A program made the position numbers and the translations under genes. The notes under the pieces are model-generated. The model was not told the DNA's origin. It saw only the letters and a program-made list of their open reading frames with translations, and did not search any database. From positions 123,047,484-123,111,483 of the forward strand of contig NC_092055.1 of the NCBI RefSeq assembly GCF_003086295.3: a DNA stretch of 64,000 nt, read 5' to 3'. Below are positions 23,695-35,486 of this stretch, piece after piece. This DNA is from Arachis hypogaea (Eukaryota > Streptophyta > Magnoliopsida > Fabales > Fabaceae). Numbering within the stretch: position 1 is the stretch's first letter; the number at the start of each line of letters is the position of its first letter.

Positions 23695-23764
23695 GGGTCT
23701 ATAGCTCAGTGGTAGAACATTTGACTGCAAATCAAGAGATCCCTGAGATACCTCAGGGGATACA
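23695..23764 (+). pseudogene. Degenerate tRNA-Cys(GCA)-like sequence inside the retrotransposon
   Basis: GGGTCTATAGCTCAGTGGTA begins a segment matching tRNA-Cys through the D arm, the anticodon arm (loop CTGCAAA, anticodon GCA) and into the variable region, with about three substitutions. A T-arm-like stem CCTGA/TCAGG remains but the TTCRA loop is lost. The 3' acceptor strand (GGATACA) no longer pairs with GGGTCTA. Box A is intact and box B is not. It is therefore not a functional tRNA gene. Confidence 0.75.
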
Positions 23765-25036
23765 TTTTCTTCCACACAATTATTGGAAGCAACTAAGGGT
23801 GGAACATCAAGAGCACTCCATCATCCTTCATGAAATCAGAGAAGATCTAAAAGCAATGAAGGAGGAGCAGCCAAGGCAAGGAAGAGACATAGAAGAGCTC
23901 AAAAACATCATTGAAACGCCATCATCACTAAGGTGGATTCATTCCTTGCTCTTATTTCTTCTGTTTTCTTTTCGTTTTCTATGTTATGTGCTTATCTATG
24001 TTTGTGTCTTCATTACATGATCATTAGTAGTTAGTAACTCTGTCTTAAAGTTATGAATGTCCTATGAATCCATCACCTCTCTTAAAATAAAAACTGTTTT
24101 AATTCAAAAGAACAAGAAGTACATGAGTTTTGAATTTATCCTTGAACTTAGTTTAATTATATTGATGTGGTGATAATGCTTCTTGTTTTCTGAATGTATA
24201 CTTGAACATTGCATATGTCTTGTGAAGTTGTTGTTTAAGAATGTTAAATATGTTGGCTCTTGAAAGAACGATGACTAGGAGACATGTTATTTGATAATCT
24301 GAAAAATCATAAAAATGATTCTTGAAGCAAGAAAAAGCAGCAAAAAAAAAAAAAAAAACAAAGCTTGCAGAAAAAAAAAAGAAGAAAAAAAAAATTTAGG
24401 CGAAAAAAATTAGAAAGAAAAAGAAAAAGCAAGCAGAAAAAGCCAATAACCCTTAAAACCAAAAGGCAAGGGCAAATAAAAAGGATCCCAAGGCTTTGAG
24501 CATCAGTGGATAGGAGGGCCTAAAGGAATAAAATCCTGGTCTAAGCGACTAAACCAAGCTGTCCCTAACCATGTGCTTGTGGCGTGTAGGTGTCAAGTGA
24601 AAACTTGAGACTGAGCGGTTAAAGTCAAGGTCCAAAGCAAAAACAAAGAGTGTGCTTAAGAACCCTGGACACCTCTAATTGGGGACTTTAGCAAAGCTGA
24701 GTCACAATCTGAAAAGGTTCACCCAATTATGTGTCTGTGGCATTTATGTATCCGGTGGTAATACTGGAAAACAAAGTGCTTAGGGCCATGGCCAAGATTC
24801 ATAAAGAAGCTGTGTTCAAGAATCATCATACTGAACTAAGAGAGTCAATAACACTATTCGAAATCTGAAGTTCCTATAGATGCCAATCATTCTGAACCTC
24901 AATGGATAAAGTGAGATGCCAAAACTATTCAAGAGGCAAAAAGCTATAAGTCCCGCTCATATGATTGAAGCTCTATTTCATTGATAGTTTGGAATTTATA
25001 GTATATTCTATTCTTTTTATCCCATTTTGATTTTCA

Positions 25037-25072
25037 GTTGCTTGGGGACAAGCAACAATTTAAGTTTGGTGT
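25037..25072 (+). repeat. Hairpin plus TAAGTTTGGTGT motif abutting the 3' LTR
   Basis: GTTGCTTG-GGGA-CAAGCAAC forms a perfect 8-bp stem at 25037-25056, followed by TAAGTTTGGTGT at 25061-25072, only two bases before the 3' LTR. A sister arrangement, TTGCTCG-AGGG-CGAGCAA and then TAAGTTTGGTGT, lies at 23558-23592. Confidence 0.85.
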
Positions 25073-25074
25073 TG

Positions 25075-26794
25075 TGATGAGCGGATAATTTATACGCTTT
25101 TTGACATTGTTTTTAGTATGTTTTTAGTAGGATCTAGTTACTTTTAGGGATGTTTTTAATAGATTTTGTGTTAAATTCACATTTCTGGACTTTACTATGA
25201 GTTTGTGTGTTTTTCTGTGATTTCAGGTATTTTCTGGCTGAAATTGAGGGACTTGAGCAGAAATCAGATTCAGAGGTTGAAAAAGGACTGCTGATGCTGT
25301 TGAATTCTGACCTCCCTGCACTCAAAGTGGATTTTCTGGAGCTACAGAACTCGAAATGGCGCGCTTCCAATTGCGTTGGAAAGTAGACATTCAGGGCTTT
25401 CCAGCAATATATAATAGTCCATACTTTGGCCAAGAATTAACGACGTAAACTGGCGTTCAACACCAGCCTTCTGCCCAAATCTGGCGTCCAGCGCCAGAAA
25501 AGGATCCAAAACCAGAGTTGAACGCCCAAACTGGCACAGAAACTGGCGTTCAACTCCACAAATGGCCTCTGCACGTGCTACACTTAAGCTCAGCCCAAAC
25601 ACACACCAAGTGGGCCCCGGAAGTGGATTTATGCATCAATTACTTACTCATGTAAACCCTAGTGACTAGTTTATTATAAATAGGACCTCTTACTATTGTA
25701 TTAGGCATCCTGGATTGTATTTTGATCCTGTGATCACGTTTAGGGGGCTGGCCATCTCGGCCATGCCTGGACCTTTCACTTATGTATTTTCAACGGTAGA
25801 GTTTCTGCACTCCATAGATTAAGGTGTGGAGCTCTGCTGTTCCTCAAAGATTAATGCAAAGTACTACTGTTTTCTATTCAATTCTTCTTATTTCTATTCT
25901 AAGATATCCATTCGCACCCAAGAACGTGATGAAGGTGATGATTATGTGTGACGCTCATCACCATCTCCCTTATGAACGCGTGCCTGACAAACACCTCTGT
26001 TCTACATGAATTAAGCTAGAATGAGTATCTCTTAGATCTCCTAACCAGAATCTTCGTGGCGTAAGCTAGAATGATGGCGGCATTCAAGAGAATCCGGAAA
26101 GTCTAAACCTTGTCTGTGGTATTCCGAGTAGGATTCAATGATTGAATGACTGTGACGAGCTTCAAACTCGCGATTGTTGGGCGTTAGTGACAGACGCAAA
26201 AGGATAGTAAATCCTAGTCCAGCATGATCGAGAACCGACAGATGAATAGCCGTGCCGTGACAGGGTGCGTGAGCATATTATTCACTGAGAGGATAAGATG
26301 AAGCCATTGGCAAGGGTGATGCCTCCAGACGATTAGCCGTGCCGTGACAGGGCATTGGATCATTTTCCCGTGAGATGACCGAAAGTAGCCGTTGACAGTG
26401 GTGATGTATCACATAAAGCCAGCCATGGAAAAGAGTAAGACTGATTGGATGAAGATAGCAGGAAAGCAGAGGTTCAGAGGAACGAAAAGCATCTCCATTC
26501 GCTTGTCTGAAATTCCTACCAATGATTTACATAAGTATCTCTATCCCTTTTATTGTTTATTTGAATCTAATAAAATATCATGTTTAAATCCGCCTGACTG
26601 AGATTTGCAAGGTGACCATAGCTTGCTTCATACCAACAATCTCCGTGGGATTCGACCCTTACTCACGTAAGGTATTACTTGGACGACCCAGTGCACTTGC
26701 TGGTTAGTTGTATCGAAGTTGTGACAGACTGTAAAACTAGATCAGAGTATCTGGCCTAAGAAGCCATTACCAGAGATCACAATTTCGTGCACCA
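25075..26794 (+). repeat. 3' LTR
   Basis: 1720 bp, the same length as the 5' LTR and differing at two positions by my reading. Followed directly by the AAGAA target duplication. Confidence 0.95.
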
Positions 26795-29233
26795 AAGAAC
26801 CCCAAAGAGAGTGAGTCAAAGAATGAATGAAGCGCTTTTAAAAAATATTTCAGATAAAGAGATTAGAACGACAGCCTTTAACATGGGAAGTCTAAAGGCA
26901 CCGGGGCCAGATGGATTGAATGGGCTATTTTTCCACAAGCATTGGGACATTATCAGTAGAAAGGTGTGTGATGTAGTGAGAAAATTTTTTCAGATAGGGG
27001 TCATACTAGAAGACATAGGAGAAACAATTGTGGTATTAATTTCGAAAGTAAACAACCAGAAAGCCTCAGTCAACTAAGACCGATAAGTTGCTGTAACTTT
27101 ATTTACAAGATCATAACCAAGATTATTGTGCAAAAACTGAGAGAAATGCTGAAAAGAATTATATCACCCATTCAGAGTGCTTTTGTGGGAGGAAGATATA
27201 TACATGATAATATTCTTGTAGTTCAAAAGGCCTTTCATAGACTAGGAAAGAAAGGAAGAGATGGATCTCAGAATTTAGCGGTCAAGTGAGATATGAACAA
27301 AGCTTATGATCGTTTAGAGTGAAATTTTTTGGAGAAGGTGTTGGGTGCATTTAATTTTGACAAAAGATGGGTTCAATTGTAATGACTTGTGTTAAAAGTA
27401 CAAGTTATAAATTTAAAGTGAATAGCAAGTTTTTAAGGAAGATTAATCCCTAAAGAGGCCTCAGGCAAGGAGACTCACTCTCACCTTACTTATTCATTAT
27501 GGCGGCAGAGGTCTTTACTATTCTAATGGAAGAAGTGAGAATCAAAGGTAGCATTTCAGGTTTTAGGTTAGCACCATTAGTCCCAACTATTACTCATTTA
27601 CTTTTTACAGATGATTGTATTATATTTGCAGAGGTAAAAGAGGAGGAACTCTATTAAATTATTTTCATACTAAATAAATACACTCAAGCATCAAGACAAA
27701 AAATTAACTTAGAAAAATCTGGAATTATTTTTGGAAGTCAAGTTCCAATTCAGGTAAGGATTAATATAGAAGAGATCTTAAGTATGCCAACTTGGAACAA
27801 TCCTAGGATGTATCTTGGGTTACCGGCGTAGTGGGGTAGATCTAAATGTAGAGTATTAGCATGGATAGAGGAAAAGGTGATGAATAAATTGGAAGGATGG
27901 AAGGAGAGACTTTTGAATCAAGCCAAAAAAAAAAACTCTGATTAAATCAATAGCTCAAGCTATTCCGGTTTATGCAATGAACGTGATTATGCTACAAAAA
28001 AATTTTTGCCAAAGGATAAGCTCGAGGATAGCAAAATTTTTGGTGGGCCAGCAGTGAAAAAGATAATGGAATACATTGGAGGAGTTGAAAGAAGATCACA
28101 ATGAGTACAAAAGAAAGCGATTTGGGATTTAGGGATTTACAATGTCAAAATTTAGCTTATCTTGCAAAACAAGCGTGGAGAATTATAAAAGATCCAGAAG
28201 CAATTTAGGTCAAGATCTTAAAAGCTTTGTACTTTTCTAATAAGAATTTTTGGAAAGCTATGGATTGTAAGGGGACATCATGGGTGTGTGGAAGAGTCTA
28301 ATTAAAGGGCGAGATGTTTTGAGAAGGCAAGGTAGATGGAGTATGGGGGATGTATCAAAAATAAAAATTTAGGAAGATAGATGGGTTCTCGAATTTAGAG
28401 GAATAGATGGAGTCAGAGATCCAAGGGTGCAAAATGTTAAGGACTTATTGAAGGAGGAAGGAGGATGGAATCAGGAGAAGATCAGAAGCTTTTTTCAGAA
28501 ACCATTAGAAAAAAAATTTTACAACACCAATGTGCTTGATAAAGAAGGAAGACACACTAATATGGCCATGTAGAAAAGACAGTGAATATATGGTTAAAAT
28601 GAGATACTATGCTGCCAAAATAAAAAAATAGTAGAAGAAAAAGATTCACCATCAACCAGTGAGGATCTAAGAGAGCTATGGAGTTGTATATGAAATATGC
28701 AGACACCTCAAAAGATCAAAATTTTTTTATGAAAGGTTGTTCATGATGCTATTCCAGTTAGCAAAAATATTTACAAGAAGAAGATATTCAAGAGTCCTAT
28801 GTGTCAAATATGTGAGAATGAAGAGAAAACTACCGAGCATGCTCTACTTCTTTGCCCATGGACTAGACCTGTTTGGTTTGGATCCCAGAGTCAATGCATT
28901 CAATCTACACAAAATATGACATCGTTTGGAAAGCGGCTTTTGGAGAAAATACAAAAAATTAAAGCAGAAGAAAAAGAGGACAGGGAGATTATGATTGCTA
29001 AATTGGGATTCTTGAGTTGGAAAGTTTGGAGATCTAGACGTTAGCATATATATCAGAGATTAGACATAGACTCAAAGGCAACAATCATTAAAGAAAATAT
29101 TTCAGAAGCAGAATTCAAAAATACAACCAAGAAAGAAAATAATCATCACCATCCAACAAATAGAATGCAAAAGAGTAGAAGAAGAATTACCTGGAGACCT
29201 CCCCCAGTACAGTGGTTAAAAGCAAATGTTGAT

Positions 29234-30674
29234 TGATACACCACTATTTTATGATATATTTTGGACTGAATTGAGTGGGTTTTGTCAACTTCTCTCACAC
29301 TTATTCATGTAAATTGCATGTTTTTCATTTCCTTCTTAATTTTGTGCTATGATTGAAAATATGCTTCCTAGGCCTTAAAATTATTCATTTTTTAATTCTC
29401 CTTTGTACCATTCGATGCCGTGATGTGTTTGTTAAGTGTTTTCAGGTTTACAGGGCATGAATGGCTTAAAGTATGAAGAGGAAGCATATTAAAGTGGAAG
29501 GAACACAAGAAACTAAGGAGCTGAGAAGCGAGGAGCGACGCGCACGCATGGCTGACAAGTGCGCGTGATTTGGAGCATCTTACATCGACGCATACGCGTA
29601 ACAGAGCGTCACGTATTGCACTTAACAGAACTCGCTGGGAGCGATTTCTGGGCTGATTTGGACCCAGTTTCAAGCCCAAAAATATAGACTAGAGGCAGGG
29701 GGCAAGCTGAGACTGGACACTTTCACTTTTCACTTAGTTTTAGTTTTAGTTTTGAATTCTAGAGAGAAAAAACAACCACTTTCCTCTAGGTTTTTGATTT
29801 CTTAGTTTTGCCTTGGATTGGATCTTGAGAGAGCTACTACTACCTTCTATTGAAGTCATCATCTCTATAGTTTACTTTTCCAATTTCCCTATAACTCTTT
29901 TCTTTTTGTTTATTTTGCATTCACGTTTGGATCTTGTCACTTTTGATTATTATTAATGCATTGAAGTATTTTCATATTTATTTTTATTGCTTGTTTAACT
30001 CGTATTGATTATTGTCCGTACCAGTTTTAATTTGATTAATTTCTCAAGAATTTTACCATGTCTTTTATTTATTCCTATTCTATGTTATTGAAAATGGCAT
30101 TCATGTTAATGGAGTAGAGCTCCCAACTTGGCTTAGGAGTTGATTAATTGGAAACCCTTGAGTTGTGATACTCAAGTGTAATCTGTAATTGGAAATTGTT
30201 GGCTAACTCGATTCTCACCAACTCTAGTCCTTCCCCCTGAAGTGACTAGGACTTGTGAGCTAGAGTAGTGGTACCCACTTGACTTTCTTGCAACTGCAAA
30301 AGGATAACTAAGTGGAAGTAATAACCTTTTGCTATTACACTTGGGAAAGACAACAAGGATAGAAATTCCAATTATCTTTCCTAACTAAGGTTTTTTATTT
30401 CAAATACATAACATCTCTTGTTATTGCTCATTGTTTTAATTTCTAGCCATTTATTTTTCTATTCTCCACTTCAAAAAAATTACTTAGAAAAATTCTAACC
30501 AATAAATTGCAGCTTGTGTCAACTCTTTGGGAAACAACCCGGGATTCTACTCCCGGTTATTAATCTTAATTGTGACACACTTTTAAATTGATAGTGGAAT
30601 CTTCGTCGGTTAAGAACTGTACTTGCAACACTGTTTTTATAAGAAATTCTTAACCGGTATTTTTTCACCCATCA
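29234..30674 (+). mobile_element. Solo LTR, 1441 bp, inside the LINE
   Basis: Begins TGATACACCACTATTTTATG and ends ATTTTTTCACCCATCA (TG…CA). The exact 5-bp duplication TTGAT flanks it at 29229-29233 and 30675-30679. LINE coding sequence resumes immediately afterwards (…KANVD before, AAYRTKT after). The region before the end (GGGAAACAACCCGGGATTCT, then AAGAACTGTACTTGCAAC) resembles the 3' ends of Athila/gypsy LTRs. There is no internal region, so this is the product of LTR-LTR recombination. Confidence 0.88.
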
Positions 30675-31560
30675 TTGATGCTGCATACAGGACGAAAACT
30701 TCAGAGGGAGCATCAGCAGTAGTGGTTCGAGAAAGCACTGGCAAACTAATGATGGGAGTTCACGCCAAGTTCAAGACGGCGTCAAATCTAGCTACAGAAG
30801 AGGAAGGAATAAGGAATGCGTTAATTTTAGCAAAAACTCTTCAATTAGAGAAGATCCTTATAAAGTCGGATTGCCTACCTCTCATCCAAGCAATTAAATC
30901 AAGAAGCAGTATAGGTGAGATAGATCTGATTCTAAGGGATATTCAGGAATTAGCTTAGAACATTAGAGAATGTGGTTTTACTTGGATTCTGAAGGGAAGG
31001 CAATGAACTATCACATCAAGTGGCAAAGGCAGCATTATCAAATGAGCTTCAAATTGGGTGGACCTGGAATCCACCTCCACCCATTGAGTCCATCATGACA
31101 AGGGAGAGAAAGAGAGAGCAACCAATAGGAGAACAAGTGCGAGCATAGCAGAATTGAATGGGAAGAGACGTGTGAGATGTCAGGAGAGGTGATGAAGCTA
31201 TGGTTTCGAAGTGAAAATCCATTGAACCAAATCAGTTATGATCTGAGACAAAGGCGGTATTCTCAACCCAAACCAAAAAAGTTCATGGTTTTGTTCATCA
31301 CCATGAATGATGGCAACACCATCTTCTTGGTTCTTTATTAACGGCACGGCACGATAACCTCCATCAATGATGCGGAACGACAACTTTCATCATTGGCACA
31401 TCAGAGCCAACAACAATGGAGAATACAGAAGCATGCTCACTGCTGTCAGTTTGAGGAGTAGGAACATTAGTGATTTGAATTGGGTAGGGTGGGAATAAGG
31501 TTTCTATTTTATATGCCTGAGTCCTTTGTGGCCCACGGTCCTGACAAAAAAAAAAAAACA

Positions 31561-32164
31561 AGAAAAATAAATTAAGTATGTCCAAAAAAAATAGTAAGAT
31601 TAAACCACTATCCTACCATGACAAAAAGAAAAAAAAACAACACTCTTCTTCAACCTCAAGCTTTCCCTGGTGTTCCATCAAACCAACAACCATGGCCACC
31701 TACGACAATTAACAAGTTGAGCTGCGAATTCTCAACAAAACACTAATAACTCAAACGTTCTGCTCCTACAACACAAGTTACTATGTAGCACCATGCCACC
31801 ACGCACAAATGTCACCGTCTATTCCTTTGCAAAAGATTAACAACACAATCGAATCTAACCGAGGCCATGGCTAACGGTGTTAATGACAGATTAATCCACA
31901 CAAACCTTAAACCCATTACCAGCAGATTTTCACCAGTCGAAAAGAGACTTTGTCAATCTATGATATTGGTCCAATTCACATTCCTAACCTTGGGAGAATA
32001 CGTATTTATAATCACATCTCCATAGTAATAAACTTAAAACTTACTATACTTAATATGTTGAAGAGAAGTTATTAACAACAACGAATCAACTTTTCAACAC
32101 CTCATTGAAGGGTCAGTCCGTAGCCACTGATAGCCAACACAGACGTGGCCACCCGAGACGCAAC

Positions 32165-32170
<6 letters not shown>
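31561..32170. other. Unassigned intergenic sequence
   Basis: No gene recognised. Composition is less AT-rich than the surroundings (for example 31650-31900 with ACCAACAACCATGGCCACC), so a decayed exon or element is possible. Confidence 0.35.
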
Positions 32171-32209
<39 letters not shown>

Positions 32210-32210
32210 C
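32164..32210. repeat. (TA)n(GA)n compound microsatellite
   Basis: About 11 TA units joined to about 12 GA units. Confidence 0.9.
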
Positions 32211-32777
32211 CGACCAAAATGTATGTAATTAATATGTGATCAAAATTGTCTTGTGGCATATGTACTAAATTTGTTCAGGACTAATCAGGAGTAGTGGTAA
32301 AAGTTTGGTAAACAAATAAGAATTCTACTTGTAAATGCAGACGATGCACAGAGAAACATTAATGCATTAAAAGAGAGAGATTGCTAGCCATTCTAGACAC
32401 TCCAAGATTTTTATTCAAACTTATTTTCATTTTGAGTCATAACAAGAACAAGAAAAAGGCAGAGAATAATATGAATGAATGAAAAAGTGTATTGTATTCT
32501 CATTATTGATCAATGATTACAAAGGATGTATATATATAGGAAAAAATGCACAACTCACCAAATCCATATGACAACTATCAAATTTAGCAAAGAAATCTTA
32601 TCCTGACAAAAAAGATGAGTCATACATTTTGGAACAAAAGAAGAAAAGCATGAGCAACAAGAAATAAGAAAAACATGAGCAAAAAAATAACAAAGAAGAA
32701 AAGAATTGCTTATTATGAATGTTAAATTTGGGCCTGAATTTCTTTTGTGTTTTTATGTTAGGCTAATAGAGGTTGAT

Positions 32778-34075
32778 TTAATATGGAGGATGGTATACGT
32801 CAAGAATTCCCAGCTTGAATAAGTTGGTGTAAAAAGGCTTAGTTGGAAGTGGTTTGGTAAAAATATCTGCAAGTTGACCAAAGGAAAGGACTGGCAGCAA
32901 CTTCATTACCCCAGTCTGTGCCTTTTGATGCACCACATGACAATGAACTTCCAAATGCTTGGTACGCTCATGAAAAACTGGATTGGCAGCTATATAAAGA
33001 GCATTCTGACTATCGCAGAACAAAATAGGAGGTCAATCACAAGAAACATGAAGAAAACCCAGCAAATTCAATATTCGTAAGAGTTCACAGGTGGTATTAG
33101 CAAGAGCACGGTACTCAACTTCAGTTGATGAGCGTGCACTAATAGCCTATTTTTTTGTTTTCTAGGAAATAAGGGACTCTCCTAAAAAAAGTTGTATCCA
33201 TTCAAAGATCGATGCATATTCGGACACCCGACCCAATCAGAATTGCTAAAACCAGAAATGTGAAGGGATGAACTCTTGAGAAAGAAAAGCCCTCTCCCTG
33301 AGCTATTCTTGAGATATCGAAGAACACACAGGGCTACTTTTTAGTGGTTCTGAGTTAGGGTAGCCATGAACTGACTCAATTATTGGTTAGCGTAAGTAAT
33401 ATCTGGCTCAGTGGTGGTTAAATAGATGATTTGGCCAACCAACTATCGATAAATAAAAGGATCTTGCTGCAAGGAACTATCATCTTGTGATAGCTTAGTA
33501 GTACTGTCCATTGGAACCCCAGCAGACTTGGCTCCCAAAAGATCATAATTAGATAACAAGTCTAAACGGTATTTATGATGGGATAAGAAAATTTATGAAT
33601 TGGAATGAGCAATTTCAATACTCAAAAAATACTTCAAAGTCCCCAAATCCTTAATTTTAAAATGATCATTTAGAATTTTTTTTATTGCTGCCATTTCAGA
33701 GACTGAATTACCAGTAAGTACAATATCGTCAACATAAATCAATAAGATACAAACTTCGTTGCCTTTAATTTTAATAAATAAGCTATAATAAAACACGGTT
33801 TGTTGATACCCACAAGAAAAAAGTATAATAGAGAGCTTCTCATACCACATACGGCTTGATTGCCATAAACCATATAGAGACTTGAGAAGCCGACAGCATT
33901 GATTAGACCGAACAGAGAGACTAGGAGGGAGTTTCATATATACATCTTCAGACAAATCACCGTGCCAAAAGGCGTTGTTCACATCTAGCTGCTGTATAGG
34001 CCATCGTCGAATGGAAGCTAAAGCGAGAATGATCCAGATAGTCGTAGATTTGACAACAGGGGAGAATATTTTCAA
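32778..34075 (-). pseudogene. Copia reverse transcriptase / RNase H remnant
   Basis: 34075-33593 encodes FSPVVKSTTIW, IQQLDVNNAFWHGDLSEDVY, CRLLKSLYGLWQSSRMWYEK and the catalytic YVDD box. 33023-32778 encodes the C-terminal RNase H motif [20 protein letters not shown], then ADIFTKPLP. The segment between is broken by stops. Order and motifs are standard for Ty1-copia. Confidence 0.85.
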
Positions 34076-35486
34076 AAAATCTATGCCCTCTGTCTGAGTG
34101 AAACCCTTGGCAACTAAACGGGATTCGTAACGCCCAATTGATCCATCTGGTCATCATTTGATTTGGTATACCCAACGACAACCAATTGGTTTTACTTGCC
34201 GAGGATAATCTACAATGAGTCAGGTCTGATTTGGTTCTAATGCAGCAAGTTCTTTCTGCATGGCTAGACGCCAATGAAAAACTCCATTGACTTTTCGAAA
34301 TGTCTTTTGTTCATGCTCAGAATGCAAGGATGAGATGTATGATCTGTGAGAAAGAGACAAAGGAGAGGGAAAAACAAAAGAAATTAGATATCTTAACATT
34401 GAGAATGGAGAAGTTTAATTTGAGGAGTAAGAGAAGTGTTGCATAGATAATCGAAAATATAAGTGGACGGCTTGGTCGGTCGTTGGCTCCAACGAGGTGG
34501 TGATAGAGGTGAAGGAGAGAAAATGGGCAAATTAGTGGAGGATGGGAGGGATCCTTAGTCAGGTGGGGTTGATATAAAGGAGTTTGGGGTAGGAGGAGAA
34601 GATGTATGTGAGTGGGTTGTTGTAGTGTGAGGGTCAATATGATAAGACGTCAAAGAAGTGGGAAGAGAGGGATAAGGGGTTGAACACATCGATGAAGAAG
34701 GAATTGAAGTAGGAGTTTCTGGAAAAATGGTATTAGGGTGAAGATGATGGGAAGTAGCATATTGGGTTGGGGGGGGGGGGGATCAATGGGAATGGGTTGA
34801 TGTGTGTGTTATCCAAGAGGTAAGGAGGAGTGAGAATTTGGATTAATCATAGGTGTAGTGGGACGAAGAAGTTTTGAGCTTTTGGTGACTAAAGAAAAAG
34901 TTAATTCATAAAAAAGAACATTTTTAGATATCAAAATCTTTTTATCATGTAAAGAATAGATGATATATCCTTTTAAACCATTTAGGTAACCAAGAAAAAT
35001 TGCTTTACATGTCCGTGGATCAAATTTTGAACGAATGTTGGTAAGAGTAGAAACAAAACATAAGCATCCAAAAATCTTTAAATCATTGTAATTAGGTGAT
35101 TTATTATATAAAACTTTAGAAGGGGTTTTAAATTTTAAAATGGATGATGGAACCGATTGATTAAATAAACCGTATAATTAATAGAATAAAACCAAAAATT
35201 AAGAGGTAAATTGGATTGAAACATGAGAGCTCTTGCAACATTTAAAATATGTTGATATTTTCTTTCTACTCTACCATTTTGTTGCGGTATTTCAACACAA
35301 CTTCATTGATGAATGATCCCTTTGGATGAATAAAATTCAATAAGTAAAAATTCAGGACCATTATCAGAATGAACAATTTTAACTTTTCAATTAAATTGAG
35401 TTTCTACTAAAGCAATAAAATATTTAATGTGTTGTGAAATCTAACTTTTAAACTTTAATAAAACAATCCAAATGAATCGGCTAAAA

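Larger units (their letters stand above)
22880..25074 (+). other. Non-coding 3' internal region of the retrotransposon
   Basis: Occupies the place where pol would be expected. It holds a GCGCTTGTTGGGAGGCAACC motif (about 22921) familiar from Athila-like elements, a six-unit 31-bp palindrome array, a degenerate tRNA-Cys copy, an A-rich tract at 24340-24440, and a hairpin plus repeat motif directly before the 3' LTR. Short frames such as 23709-24020 resemble element-specific tails and are probably not translated. I found no clear polypurine tract next to the LTR. Confidence 0.65.
16939..26794 (+). mobile_element. Young non-autonomous Ty3-gypsy-type LTR retrotransposon (Athila-like), 9.86 kb
   Basis: Two 1720-bp LTRs (16939-18658 and 25075-26794) begin TGATGAGCGG and end TTCGTGCACCA. 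A perfect 5-bp target duplication AAGAA lies at 16934-16938 and 26795-26799. Reading the two LTRs side by side I found only two differences (T16961/C25097 and A17073/G25209), so insertion was recent. The internal region carries a tRNA-Asp-type primer binding site, one gag-protease frame, and then about 2.2 kb without reverse transcriptase, RNase H or integrase. It must therefore depend on an autonomous partner. It is inserted in the LINE between its endonuclease and reverse transcriptase parts. Confidence 0.95.
16130..31560 (+). mobile_element. Degenerate L1-type LINE, interrupted twice
   Basis: The LINE reads through in three pieces: about 16130-16938, 26800-29233 and 30680-31560. Piece 1 has the end of the endonuclease domain (GLMDIDLKGGRFT, ARIDRVLVN, AISSDRCPI) and the linker RSRIKWLKWGDKNTSFFHA. 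Piece 2 has reverse transcriptase blocks: SLKAPGPDGLNGLFFHKHW, SAFVGGRYIHDNILV (about 27175), MNKAYDRLE (about 27300) and the catalytic FTDD near 27600-27620. It then has a Cys/His block CQICENEEKTTEHALLLCPW (28799-28860). Piece 3 is a plant-type RNase H domain (30680-31150). Stops and frameshifts are scattered throughout, and the A-rich stretch at 31546 may be the 3' tail. The 5' end is truncated or unrecognisable. Confidence 0.85.

Noticed and set aside
23695..23764. Functional tRNA-Cys gene
   Set aside because: The box B/T-loop sequence and the 3' acceptor strand are lost, so it cannot form a mature tRNA.
31198..31585. Two short minus-strand frames downstream of the LINE RNase H
   Set aside because: No family resemblance, and the position corresponds to the LINE 3' region.
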